The notes under the pieces: model-generated | Told to the model about the DNA's origin: nothing | The model's input: only the letters and a program-made list of their open reading frames with translations | The model's database searches: none | Position numbers and translations under genes: made by a program | Assembly (NCBI GenBank): GCA_023213395.1 | Contig: CM041465.1 | Coordinates: forward strand, 52,273,741-52,337,740 | Direction: 5' to 3' | Source: Cycas panzhihuaensis | Lineage: Eukaryota > Cycadophyta | DNA length: 64,000 bases | Shown here: positions 10,595 to 22,060 of the stretch, one piece after another | Layout: each line of letters starts with the position of its first letter | Position numbering within the stretch: the stretch's first letter is position 1

Positions 10595-11400
10595 GACGTG
10601 TTTGCATGGGATTATGCTGACATGAAGGGAATCAACCCCTCCATTGTCACTTATAACCTCACCACCATTCCTGGCACCCGCCCTGTGCGCTAGAAGCAGT
10701 ATCCCCTTCACCTAAAGCTCTCAGCCACCGTTAAGATGGAGGTTGAAAAGCTCCTGGACGCTGGGCTTATCACTTCCATTGACTACCCTAAGTGGGTCTC
10801 CAACATTGTCCCCGTTGCTAAAAAGAATGGGGCAATCCGTATATGTGTCGACTTTCGCGACATCAATAATGCTTGTCCCAAGGATAACTTCCCGTTACCC
10901 TTCCTCAATTAAATCATTGATCGCACCGCCAGATTTGAAGTGATGTCCTTAATGGATAACTTCTCCAGCTATAACCAAATTTAGATTTCTCCCAAAGACC
11001 ACCATAAGACGGCCTTCACTACTCCTTGGGGTACCTTCGCCTATAAGGCGATGCCCTTTGGCCTTAAGAATGCATGTGCTACTTACCAAAGAGCTATGCA
11101 TTTCATTTTCCACGACCTCATTGATAACACATTGGAGGTCTTCATGGACGATATGATGGGTCTCTCCCGCGTCAGGGCCCATCACCCATCTGACTTGCGT
11201 ACCATCTTCTCACGATGCTACAAGTATCACGTCAGTCTAAATCTGCTCAAGTGTGTGTTTGCCGTTACCTCGGGTAAACTCCTTGGTTTCCTTGTATCCA
11301 AACAAGGAATTCAGATTGACCCTGATAAGGTTAGGGCAATCCTTGATATGCCGCCACCTAGAACTCAATGACAGATTAAGTCGTTTCTAGGGAGGCTTGG
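10595..11400 (+). pseudogene. Outer gypsy reverse transcriptase
   Basis: It copies element RNA into DNA in the particle. Blocks in order are DVFAWDYADMKGINPSIV, KMEVEKLLDAGLITSIDYPK, WVSNIVPVAKKNGAIRICVD, FRDINNACPKDNFPLP, MPFGLKNACATYQRAM and the catalytic FMDDMM (11141-11152), where YVDD is usual. Both Asp of the motif and the upstream Asp in VMSLMDNFS are kept. Stops at about 10592, 10693, 10910, 10983 and 11369 each look like CGA, CAG or CAA changed to TGA, TAG or TAA. Confidence 0.85.
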
Positions 11401-12000
11401 TTTTCTTAGGCACTTCTTAACCGATTTCGCTGTGAGCGCTAAACCCCTCACGAACCTATTGAAGAAGGGAGCTCCTTTTGCCTGGTCTGACAAGACCCAA
11501 AAGGCCTTCAAAGGACTTAAGGAAGCCCTAGCTTCCGCCCCTACGTTGGCACCTCCTCGATTTGATAGACCCTTCGTCCTATACACCTCGGCGACTGACG
11601 AATCCTTGGGTGCCATGCTAGCTCAGGAGGATGACTCAGGAACTGAGAGAGCTATATATTTCATCAGTCGTACCCCCATGGCTGATCAGCTTAACTATTC
11701 TCCCGCCAAGAAGGAATGCCTCTCCTTGGTCCATGCGACCAAGAAGTTCAGACACTACTTGCTCGTCAACACCACCAAGGTGATCATTCAATCTGATCCC
11801 TTGTGATATTTGCTAACTCGTTCAGATTTGATGGGTAGGGCTGGTCATTGGGCCATCCTACTCTAAGAATTTGACCTCCATATCATTAACCAGAAATCAA
11901 AGAAGGGAATGATAGTGGCTGAGTAACTCGCGGACGCCCCTATCCCTAACTCCTTTGGTGCTCCCGTTGACGATTCTCTCCGTGATGAGTCTATCTTAAC
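11401..12000 (+). pseudogene. Outer gypsy RNase H (retroviral type)
   Basis: It follows RT directly in the same frame: GRLGFLRHFLTDFAVSAKPL, WSDKTQKAFKGLKEALASAP, YTSATDESLGAMLAQEDDSG and KKECLSLVHATKKFRHYLL. RNase H removes the RNA strand of the hybrid. Stops occur at about 11804, 11863 and 11923. The element has a second RNase H at 16771-17180. Confidence 0.8.
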
Positions 12001-13285
12001 GATTCAGGGAGCCTCTCCCCATCCACTTGTCGACGACGAGTGGTATGGTGACATAGTGCGGTATCTTACGCAGCAGCAATACCGCCCCGACGCTAGTAGT
12101 AAAGTTAGATCTTGCATCTGAACTTCTGCCAGGCAATACCTCCTCGTGGATGAGGTATTATACAAGAGATCTTTCGATGGGATCCTCCTCCGCTGCGTCA
12201 CTACTGATGAAGCTAACCAGGTACTTTGTGAATGCCATCACGGTATTTGTGGAGGTCACTTTGGGGGCCAGTCTATGGCTCAGAGGATCCTCCGCATGGG
12301 CTATTTCTAGCCGTCCCTCTTTAAGGATGCTCACGCCTTTGCTCTGAAATGTTGGCGATGTTAGGAACACGCCAACATTTCCCATGTGCCTTCCGAGGCC
12401 CTGCATCCCATTGTTTCGCCATGGCCTTTTGCTCAGTGGGGACTAGACCTCATTGGGGCTATCTCCCCGCCTTCATCGTTGCAGCATAAGTGTATCTTAA
12501 CTGCCACGGAGTATTTTACCAAATAGGTGGAGGTCATTCCCTTGATCACTACCCCTGGTAAAGCGATTGTTACGTTCATTTACCAGCACATCATTTGCCG
12601 TTTTGGAATTCTGGACGTCCTAATCACTGACAATGGAACTCTTTTCTGTAATAAGGAGATGGATGAGCTTTTTGAGAAGTTTAAAATTTCTCAAAAGACT
12701 TCCTCCTCTTACTACCCTCAGGCGAATGGCCAAGTGGAGTCTTTTAACAAGACTCTTGTCAACATTCTTAAGAAAATCGTTGCCCAATCCCAAAAGGATT
12801 GGCACCTTCAGTTGCCCTCCATCTTGTGGGCTTACTGCACCTCTATCAGTTCCGCCACAGGAATGACCCCGTTCTCCTTGGTCTATGGTACTGAGGCGGT
12901 ACTCCCGCTGGAGGTGGAGATTCCTTCCTTGTGAGTCTCCCTTCGAGGTTTCATCGACGAAGAGTCGATCCGTCAGGCTCGCCTACTGGACCTCGAAGCT
13001 TTGGATGAGAGACGCTTAGCTGCTTATCAGGCTAACCTGGCATCTAAAGCCCACTCACAAAGGGCTTACGATAAACATCTGCATTCCCGCCCTTTGTTTC
13101 CTGGGGACCACGTCCTCAAGCTCAAGTATCTCCATGACCGTTTGACCAAGTTCAAACCCTGATGGATTGGTCCTTTCATCATTATCGAATCCCTCGATAA
13201 TGGTGCCTACAGGATAGCCACCCTAGAAGGGCTTGAATTTGAGAAAGCTGTTAATAGGAAATTCCTTAAGAAGTTTTATGCGTGA
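12001..13285 (+). pseudogene. Outer gypsy integrase
   Basis: Integrase inserts the cDNA into the genome. A zinc-binding HHCC region (ECHHGICGGHFGGQSMAQRI and CWRC) is at about 12230-12365. The catalytic triad is intact: Asp in GLDLIGA (12446-12448), Asp in DNGTLFCN (12629-12631) and Glu in GQVESFNK (12737-12739). The C-terminal region ends FLKKFYA and TGA at 13285, with no chromodomain visible. Stops at about 12120, 12308, 12361, 12524, 12932 and 13160 break it, again in one constant frame. Confidence 0.85.
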
Positions 13286-13930
13286 TCTTGCGGCGATCTC
13301 TTCGCCCTGCTCTGAAATGAGCCTAAACTACCATCTTAGGTTGTCCCCATTCTTCCCAACCACGGGTAGAATGGCAATTTAAGATGGATCCTTCTTCTTC
13401 TTTCCAGTTCCTTCCGTGGAACCCCCGTTCCCATACCCTCTTGGGAACTCTTGTCCTCTTGCTTGGGCATTCCCCAATCAGGAAGATGCTTGGGGGCATC
13501 GTCGCTCCTCTTCCCTGTCTGTCATTTCCTTCACATATTCCGTTATTCTCTTCTGTAGATGTGTATGCTGCTCTATCTTCTAACCTCACACCTCTCTGTC
13601 GTCTTCATTCACGACGTGTGTGTGTGCTCCTGTTAGACATATATGGAAGGAAACGTGTGCATCATACAATAAAATATTCATAACATAAAATATCTACAAC
13701 ATAACATTTACAACCATACAAAATTACCATACATGTCATCCACACATGATACATCATACATAGCATCTCATATCTAAATAGGGTTCCAATCACCCCATAT
13801 ATATATATACATCCAAAAATCATGTCACAGCATACATCTGGGAAGCTGGTGTCCTTGCAGGGGGGTACAATCATATGGTCCTATATATGACCCCCTGGAG
13901 GCCCGTGCTTTCCCCTGTCAAACCATATGT
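13286..13930 (+). other. Outer gypsy spacer after integrase
   Basis: This is non-coding as far as I can tell. It aligns with 22760-23280 of the inner element in inverted orientation, including the GGTCCTATATATGACCCCC block, so it is an element part rather than a later insertion. It also lies downstream of the antisense ORF and may hold its 3' end. Confidence 0.55.
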
Positions 13931-13955
13931 ACATATCCTACTCCACTTCTTTGCC

Positions 13956-16230
13956 TCACGGGGTACCATCTCCGGTCTCTATGATCCCTCTCACGGGACC
14001 ACATACCTCCGAGGCTCCTCCACAGGCCTCACATGAGCTGCCTCGCTCTCCTCGTCCTGCGGTCGTCTCGGGGTCGTCATCATTGTGCAGGTATGTGTCC
14101 TGCTCCAGCTCGACCTCGATACCATCTGCGCTACTAGCTGATCGTATCGGGCCTGGATACGATCCTGCTCTCCCCGGAGTACTTCCTCTGTCACCCTGAG
14201 ACGCTCTGTGATCACCGCTGGGGTCCCGCCTCAAGATCTCACTTTGCTCGCCTGTGCCTCTAGAGCCTCCACTCGTCTGTGTAGCTCATCCCTCTCACGT
14301 CTCGCATCATCCCTCCCCTGCTACAGTCCTCCCTGGGATGTCACGTGCTCTTGGGACTCTATAGCCCATATGTCCCTCGCCCTCACCAACGGGGCGAATG
14401 CCTCTATGTGGGCACCTGCCACTCTAGGCTCCTCTCTTGCCTGGATGGGCGGTTGCCCCTCTGCATACACCTGAGGGAATATCTCCCTCACCACAGCCTC
14501 TATTAGTCTCATGATCTCTATTGCACCTGCCAATGCAACATGCCATGTGTCAGTTCATATCTCACCATATACCATGATCAAATCAAACTAAACATCTATC
14601 TGGATGCCAAACGACTCTGGAAAGGGTTGGGTCTCACCTATTATGGCCGCCGGCTCTTCTGGTCGTGCGACATCCTCCTCTCCTGGCTCTCCGCCAGCTG
14701 TGGCTGCCTCGTCCTCTGGCACCTCCTCTGCCTGGGCCTCCCCCCTCGTAGGGGCGGGCCCAGCTCTCGTCTCTTCGGATCCCATCACGATCTGTAGCCT
14801 GCGGGCCCTGGTCACAAGTCCCCTGCTCTCGTCCTGTGCTCCTGACGGGCCTGCCTCTCCTCCGGCAGCCCCAGATGGACCCTCTACACCTCCTGCTGTC
14901 CCTGAGGGACTTGCCTCCCCTGCAGGTCATGACGGGCTGACCCCATCATCTCCATCATCTCTGTCATCCCCGCTGTCATTACCTGCAGGTACTCCTACTC
15001 CGCCTGCCTCATCGTCACTATCCCACCTCATCGTCCTATAAGGCTCTGCTATGTAGTCTGGTAGGGTGAGGAGGTCTAGTGACGTAGCCTCCACTGATCG
15101 TCAGACATGGGCCCTGTCCTCTGTCCCTCTCAGCTGAGTCTGCCACCTGTGGACCATCGGGGCCCGCTATGTGATGGGGTGTGGTCCCCCCGCTGGTTCC
15201 ACCGCCACGAAATGATCGAAGAACCAGCACTGCAGTAGTGTGCTGTATGACAACCCGCCTCTGCCAGTCATCCTGATAGTATCTAGCTGGGCGACGAGGT
15301 TCGCCGCTATCAGGGTCACCCAGTCCATCCTCTCACTGGCTTCGCAGTGGCGAACTGCATCTAACCACCCACCTGGTACCTCCCTATAGTTCTGCTTCTA
15401 GGAAATCTAGAACAGAACGCACAGTATAACCAGTTTCCTCACCCGAGGAATCCCTGACATCAGTACAGTCTAGAGGGGGGCTCCCCTCCGCTCCTATCTG
15501 TCAGCTCCTGTGAAGAATAGGGCTACCTCCCTGTGTGCTGCCTCAGTGCTAGGTAGCGTCCTCAGTCTCACCGGCCTCCCTGTTGCCAGAACTCCCAGTA
15601 TCTGTCAGATATCTCTCGGCGTGACCGTCACATCACCTACCTGCGGTAGGTGGAATACATGTCTCCTCCGATCCCAATGGGATACTATGTCAACCAACAA
15701 CCTCTGGTCTGATGCATATTAAGGTGTCTTGAGGGCCTTGTATAGGCCACACCTTTGCAAGACCTCCCTGTCCTCCTGTGATGCCATCTCCATGTAACTC
15801 AACATGGCCATACCTACATTCTCGCGATTATCCACCACGATGATAGCCTGTCCACACAAAAAATAACTTGAGTCAGCTTCACGTTAGTCACAAAACTCTC
15901 TCTGCCTGATATTCAGGGCTCTTTTTGGCCCTCAGATTCTGCTTTACGCTTGCGTCACGCCAAACTTAGCGCAGCTAAGTTCTAAGACGGTCCATGCGAT
16001 TGGGTCCCAAGCCAATGAACTTTGAACTTCGAAATGGGTTGGGTTGAGTGATATCCACTCACTGGATCCGGTCTCGCTACCGCCATGTCGTCCTATCAGT
16101 CGCACTGGCTCCCTCTGCTCTTCGATCCGGCGGTCTGATCTCTCTCTACGTGCCTCCAAAGTTGGGCGGCACTCCGCTGCGTAAGGGAATGGCTCTGGTT
16201 TCGTGTGAGGGCCGGTGAAAATGAATCCAT
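13956..16230 (-). pseudogene. Antisense plant-mobile-domain ORF carried by the outer gypsy element
   Basis: Reading the minus strand, exon 1 is about 16230-15890. A probable intron ends with a pyrimidine-rich stretch and CAG at 15848. Exon 2 then runs GLYKALKTP, HVFHLPQVGDVTVTPRDIWQ, ILGVLATGRPVRLRTLP and YSTLLQCWFFDHF. This is the pattern of the plant mobile domain (aminotransferase-like PMD, as in the MAIL1/MAIN proteins). After it come an acidic Gly/Ala/Glu-rich tail (about 14590-14930) and a coiled-coil-like stretch (ITERLRVTEEVLRGEQDRIQ, about 14150-14210). Several stops interrupt it (for example near 15720 and 15480). Antisense ORFs, some with PMD, are known in Tat-lineage elements; their function is unknown. 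Confidence 0.75.
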
Positions 16231-16244
16231 TTTCCCGTTGATTT

Positions 16245-16255
16245 CCTTATATAGG
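16245..16255 (-). promoter_or_regulatory. Probable TATA box of the antisense ORF
   Basis: The minus strand reads CCTATATAAGG. A transcript starting about 30 bp downstream (near 16215) would enter the antisense frame at once. The first ATG on that strand is at about 16223, followed by a 44-codon frame; the conserved frame opens beside it. Confidence 0.6.
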
Positions 16256-16700
16256 CGGGGGTCCCAACGGGCACTTCCTCCATTTTTGGCCCCGCGACAG
16301 CCGTTGGGACCATCCTGTCCCCCTATTTGCCTTTACCTTCTGGCCCTGTCACCCATTGTGCCCTATTGAGGCCCTTTCTGCCCTCCCTTACAAGGGCATT
16401 TATGGTGCCTCATTATCGTGCTTTTGCCAGGGCCCTTCTGCATCGTTTTGTGTGCTACTCCCGTGCGTGCCCGAGTTTATACTCATTTGGCTCGTTTCGT
16501 CGCCCTGGACTCGTTTTCGCAGCCCTTTCTCGCTCTTGGGGTCCCCAAAGGGAATGCTCCCCCGCCTGGGGGCATGTTTCGCTTTCTAAAGCGACCTTTT
16601 GGCGCCCCAAGAGGCTTCTCCTCCCGACCACTCTCCGCTGGTGATCAGATTACTTGCTCTCATCCTGGGTAACCTCATTGCTAGGTCCTCCTACCCTTCA
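16256..16700. other. Upstream region of the antisense cassette
   Basis: No coding match was recognised on either strand. It is absent from the inner element up to about 16655, so it belongs to the cassette and probably holds its promoter. A short palindrome TCGCTTTCTAAAGCGA is at about 16580-16595. Confidence 0.45.
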
Positions 16701-16770
16701 TGGCCACTTCTTGCTTGCCTTTTGAGTGTTGCTGTCATCATCTATTGACTGCCTAGATTTTGTGTCACCT

Positions 16771-17180
16771 ATGTCTATCTACATCTTTACCGACGGCAGA
16801 AGTCACGGTAATCCTGGACCTTCTGTCATTGCATGGATCCTCCGCACCCTTCCGACACGATCCCTCTCGCTGGGATCTTCCTCCCAGAGGCTACTAACAA
16901 TGAAGCTGAATATACAACTATTATTGAAGCCCTTACCGATGCTCTCCATTTCCATCGTGGACCTATCATTTTGCTTTGCGACTCTAAAGTTGTGGTGTCT
17001 CATCTCACCCAGGTTTACCAGGTGTGATGCCCTCACTTGAGGACTCTTGCTCACGCGATCTCTCTGGCCCGCTTCTCTTCTGTTGATATCTAGCATATCC
17101 CTCAGGCCCTCAATGCTGAGGTAGATAGTCTCATTTGCCTTATCTTTGAGCACCGCCTTCCTCTCCTTGCTGACCGTCCC
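16771..17180 (+). pseudogene. Outer gypsy second RNase H (archaeal-type, aRNH)
   Basis: This is a separate RNase H domain 3.5 kb beyond integrase. It shows IYIFTDGRSHGNPGPSVIAW with the first Asp at 16792-16794, then after a one-base frame change ATNNEAEYTTIIEALTDALH (Glu at 16908-16910), LLCDSKVVVSHLTQVY (Asp at 16980-16982), and HIPQALN with AEVDSL carrying the last Asp. All four catalytic acidic residues are therefore recognisable. Plant Tat elements are known to carry such an extra RNase H. It is in plus orientation, on the other side of the antisense cassette from pol. Confidence 0.82.
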
Positions 17181-17581
17181 TGAGGCTTGTCTGGCCCCCT
17201 GTCGCCCAAGCCCCAGGTCATCTCGCACCTTGCTTTGCGATCCATTTGTACCTCTGAAACCTGGCTACTAATGAGGTAAAACTATGGTGCCTACCCTTTG
17301 CTTACTCTTTACTTGATTATGCATGCTCTTCTGCATCTTTTGTGGTGGGGGCAGCCCCCTCACTTTTCTCATTTTTCCAGTCAGTTCCCAGGTGGCTCAT
17401 AGGCAGCCCCTATGTTTCCACCACCATTTCGTATCCACGCGTTCAACCACGACACTCGCCGGCACCCTTGCCTACTGTTATGATCTTGATTGATATATCT
17501 ATATACACATGTACTCTTGTGATTATGTTGCCGATTCGCCATCGCACCAGGCTTCCGAGCGAGGCTCACGCCATAAGGCGG
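17181..17581 (+). other. Outer gypsy 3' untranslated region
   Basis: It has counterparts in the inner element at 21809-22060, including GTGGTGGGGGC (about 17341-17352) and CGATTCGCCATCGCA just before the LTR. A clean polypurine tract directly before the LTR start at 17582 is not evident; ATAAGGCGG is what remains. Confidence 0.6.
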
Positions 17582-19249
17582 TGTTCCGCCCGGAATGGAT
17601 ACGGAATCACTGACTCAGGTAAGTGTAGGTATGTTTCTCGTCTTATCATCGCTTTTATTTGATGAGTGTTTGCTTGCATGTCTGCATGTGTGTGGCTTTG
17701 TAGGCGACTTTATCGTCGTCTACATTTATTCTAGCCTATGATGACTATAGCAGGGGCACACTCCTAGCGAGTGTGGCACCCTGGTGGCCACTCCACTTCC
17801 CGCATCTGCCCTCCTCGCTCCAAGATCCACTAGGTTTGCACCATGTCTGCCCGTGTGATGACCTGTCATCGTTTGGTTGACTTGCTGCACTATTTGAGCC
17901 CTATTTTTGCTCTTTTGGACCTGTTTGTTGGCTTGTTTACCCCCGGGTAGGTGTCTCAGCCCCCTATTGGCCCTTTTTGTCATCTGCCCTCAGCCTAGAC
18001 TGGCTGGCTGGGCTTGTTTTTGCCTCTAGGTTCGTACTGCAGTGATTTTCGTGGTACCGCCGGAATATCCGCGGTACCGCAGATTTTGTAGCGGTACGAC
18101 TGTTCTAATTTATTTTTTAAAATCCGCCGTGGTAATTTTGCATTTATTGCGAAACTGCCACATGGCTCATGACTTAACTCTCTCCCAACCACGCCCTAAT
18201 CACTCGCTTTAGGGTTTGGGTTAGGTACTTAAGGCATGATCTACTCATTTTTGAGAACTTTTGGCTTACTTTTTGGATTGCTCCTCAAGGAAACAACGCT
18301 GTGCTCTGGTCTTCTCTATTGCCCTACTGCTACCACAGGAGATGCGTCTCTCCTATAGTGCCTAGCTCTCCTTCGGTGTGGCTAGGACATCTTCCTAGCC
18401 CCTCACACACCTTGGAGAGGACCCCTTGGAGAGATTTTAGTAGACTCTTGCCCCAGGTAGCCTTCAGGTGTTCCAAGTGCAGGTGTTCTCCTTCCAACTC
18501 CCTTAGCAGGGTCCCAAACCTGCTATACTACAGTTCTAGGCTGATTTCTCAGCCCCTCATTGCCGGTTCTTGGCTAAGGTAGGCCCCTTACCTCTCCCGC
18601 TCAGGTATTTCTTGATTTGAATTATTTTTCTTGTGATATTGATGCTCCATCTTGCTTGCTTCTTGCTTGTCTTTGCGAGGCTTCTTTCCTTCTTCTCAAT
18701 GGGCTGTTTAACCTCTGTCCTAGCACCTCTTACCTGCGTTTGTTGCTCAAGGCAGTGGCATTGAGGGTTGGCATAGGCTTTGGGAAGGAGCTGGGTGGAT
18801 TCCGTAGCACCTTCCACACTCCTCAAGTGGCTCTAAGCCCCCCAAATCCTCCCTCTTGCCTCGTGCTGTCCTTGGCACTCAAACAAGGGTTTGTTGGCCC
18901 TCTCTTAGCTGCTAAAATCAGCACTATCACACGTTGTAGCGCTGGTTTAAGGGCTTAGGTTCATGTTTGGGCAACTTACATAAGTCCCAACCGCTAGTCC
19001 TCGTCCAACTCTCTTCCCGGCAGCCCGGTTCACTCTTCATAGCATCCCAGTCCGCCGTAGGTGTTCTTTGGTTCCTCTTCACCTCCTTGTTGCCATTTCT
19101 AGCCATCTCTCTTGGGCTTGCCCTTGCTGCCTCGTGGCTCTTAGGGGGAGGTTAGGGTGTTATTTGTGGGAGGTGGGCCACTCCGAGGCTTACCGGTCAT
19201 TTACCTTTCCTTTAGTTACCCTCTTTTATGTACTTTCATCATTGGGTTG
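17582..19249 (+). repeat. Outer gypsy 3' LTR, left part
   Basis: It begins TGTTCCGCCCGGAATGG and aligns with 3878-5530 of the 5' LTR, with scattered substitutions (many transitions) and a few small indels. It stops at GGTTG (19245-19249), the target duplication of the inner element. The LTR resumes after the second GGTTG at 32433. Confidence 0.88.
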
Positions 19250-21808
19250 TGGACGCCTTTGCTGGATAACCGACCGATAGGCGCGGGAGAGATGGTGACT
19301 AAAGCGGTGGGAAGTGGAACCTACAAGGCAAGCAACTACCACGCAGGCGCCCGTCTTGGCCGAGTGCGAGTTCGGATCCGCAATGGAGTATGGCTACTAC
19401 TGGGTGACCCTTCACCGCCTTGAGCGAAGGGCGAAGATACGTAGGACGAACCCGGGTTGACCTGGGAGTAGGCCCCTCCCACCCTTGGGTGGCCAGAAGG
19501 GAGAGAGAAAGAACCTAACAAGGATAGGCCAAGAACAATCCTATGCAATCTAACCGGGTATACGAGCGATGCGGGAAGCAAGGCGCTCGCGCGGTTAAGG
19601 AAGAGGGAGGAAGGGTAAGAGAGAAGAAGACTCCTACAACCTTTCCTACGAATAACAAAAGTACATGCAACAAGGCAAACAAATCGCAAACCAATACAAA
19701 AAGCAATTTTCCCTTTTAATCTTTCGATGTTCTAATTACTAGGAAAAGAATAAAAGAAGGAAAAAAGACCAGGGGTAGCGAAGAGGAACGGGGCGTGCAC
19801 CTGGGCCGAAGGCGTGAGAGATGGCGTAGCCTTCAGGAAGAGCACCCAACCACTCCGCGCAGCGTATCGGATATGAAATGTAGCGGCGAGCGAAAAGGGG
19901 CTTCCTTACCTTCCCCAGGAAAAATAAATGCGATACCGAAGGAAGGAAAGAAACGCTAACTAGCAAATGAGATAGCATAAAATATGACACATGCAAGGGA
20001 CGCCTCCCGGTGGAAGGGGGCAACGCAACGTTCTCTCCAAGGCCCCGAGTAGCAACAAAGGTCTCCCTCACATCGAGGGAGACACCTATATGCAACACAA
20101 AGATCTAGCAATATATGTCTAACAACATAAACGAGAGTCTAAATGTACATGCATCAGTGTTAGTCCAATAAGGAAAATACCAAAGAAGAACGATCCAAAT
20201 GAAAGGAAACAACAAGGTAAGCCTCGGAGTGGCCTACCGCTCGCAAATGGTGCCCAAACCTCTCCCCAAGAGCCACGGGCGTGAGGAGAAAGTCAAGACT
20301 CAAGGCCGGAAAACTACCGCAAGAAGGGGCAAGAAAGACCAAAGACACCCACGGGAACCGGATGCTACGGGAGCAAACCGCAACCGGGAGCAAAGGTGGA
20401 GAAGAACCCGCTGGGGCCTATGGATGGCACCCAAACTGAATAAAGGGTCCCAAATCAGCTGCAACTTGTGACATACCGTTTGGGCACTAAGGGAGCCTTC
20501 AACCCTTGTTTGCAAGCCAAGAGTAGCACGGGCGAGAGGGAGGCTTTGAGGGCTTTGAGCCGCTTAGGAGCGTGGCGGTGGTGCGGAATCCACCCAGGCT
20601 CCTCTCCAAAGCCTATGCAACCCTCAACGCCACGCTTGGACAAAGAAACGCAGTAAGAAGCAGAGGGAGAGTGGTACAATAGCCCCCAAGAGGGAAGAAA
20701 CCACCTCTCAAGCAACAAATGAGAACAAATAAGTCAAGTGTAAATATCACCAAAACAAATACAAAGTGAAGAGTACACGAAAGGGAGGCAAGGGATTTGC
20801 CTCACCTAAAAGACAAGAAGGGCTGGAACAAACAACAGACTGAATAGAGCAGCCGGGGCCTGCTATGGAGGTGGAACGGAAACACTGCAAACGGGAGCTC
20901 GTGGATCGCCTGGTAGAAAACAGTGAAACCGCTTCAAAGGAGCCCTCTCCAGGCGTTTGAGGGTGAGAGAATGTCTCACCAAGCCAAAGGAGAGTCAAGT
21001 CAGATGAAGAGTGCACAGTCGATTAAAGAAGAACAGAAGAGAGCAGAGTAGGAGAGTGTTCCTCTTGAGAGTAAATCCAAAAGTGAGTCCAAAAGAAAAA
21101 AAGAGCTTGAAAACGAGCCAAAAGATGTTTAAGTACTAAAGCAAAACCCTAAAGTACGCGAATAGGGCACTACCGGGAGGAGAAAAGGCGAACCACGTGG
21201 CAGTTTCACAATAAATGCGAAATTGCCACCGCGGATTTTTAAAAAATAAACAGAGACAACAGATCACGGAAACTTTAGCAGATCATGAATATTCCAAATG
21301 CAGCGAAAATTCCGGCAGATGCTGAAGATCACAGCGATCGCGAAGATTACGGCGGTATGCACCTGGAGACACAAATGGGGCCCGCCAACCGGTCCAGGCT
21401 GGGGGCAAACGCCGAAAAGGCTAAAGGACAACTAAAACACCCACCCGGGAGCAAACAAGCCAAGAAACGGGCCCACGGAGCGTAAATAGGCCCCCAAATG
21501 AGGTGGCAAGCTAACCAAGCGACGATGAGACATCACACGAGCAGAGGTGGCACAAACCCGTGGATCCGTGAGAGAGGAGGGCGATGCGTGAAGTAATACG
21601 GTCACCAAGGTGCCACACTCGCTAAGAGTGTGCCCTGCTATAGTCGTCATAGTTAAACATAGGTGTGGATGACGACCAGGCCGCACACAAAGTCATACGC
21701 TTGCAAATTTGTAAGCAGACAATCAGTACATAAAAGTGATGATAATGCTAGAGACATACCGCACTTACCGAGTCGGTGATTCCAGATCCATTCCCTAAGC
21801 CGGAAACA
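19250..21808 (-). repeat. Inner gypsy 3' LTR, about 2.56 kb
   Basis: In minus orientation it begins TGTTTCCGGCTTAGGGAATG and ends GCGTCCA. It aligns throughout with 29837-32427. The two copies differ by many small indels, often at CAG/CTG or G/C-run positions. Confidence 0.88.
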
Positions 21809-22060
21809 TCGCCTCGGCAAGAAAGCCTCGCCGCCTAAGCCCGATGCGATGGCGAATCGCCGCAACACAACCGTCGAGCACATGTGTATATAGATATATC
21901 AATCAAGATCGATCAAGAGGCAAGGGTGCCATGAAAGTGTCGTGCGAACGTGGATACGAAAGCGGTGGAGACAACATAGGGCCGCCTATGAGCCACCCGA
22001 AACCGATCGGGAGAAAGAGACAGTAGGGGCCGCCCCCACCACAATGAATGCAAAGGAGCA
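21809..22060 (-). other. Inner gypsy 3' untranslated region
   Basis: It corresponds to 17260-17581 of the outer element and is non-coding. The sequence before the LTR is GC-rich (GGCGGCGAGGC) and contains no classic polypurine tract. Confidence 0.5.

Noticed and set aside
13927-15041. Plus-strand Ser/Pro-rich frames (for example 14604-15041)
   Set aside because: They are shadows of the antisense PMD frame, whose acidic Gly/Ala/Glu-rich tail reads as Ser/Pro on the other strand.
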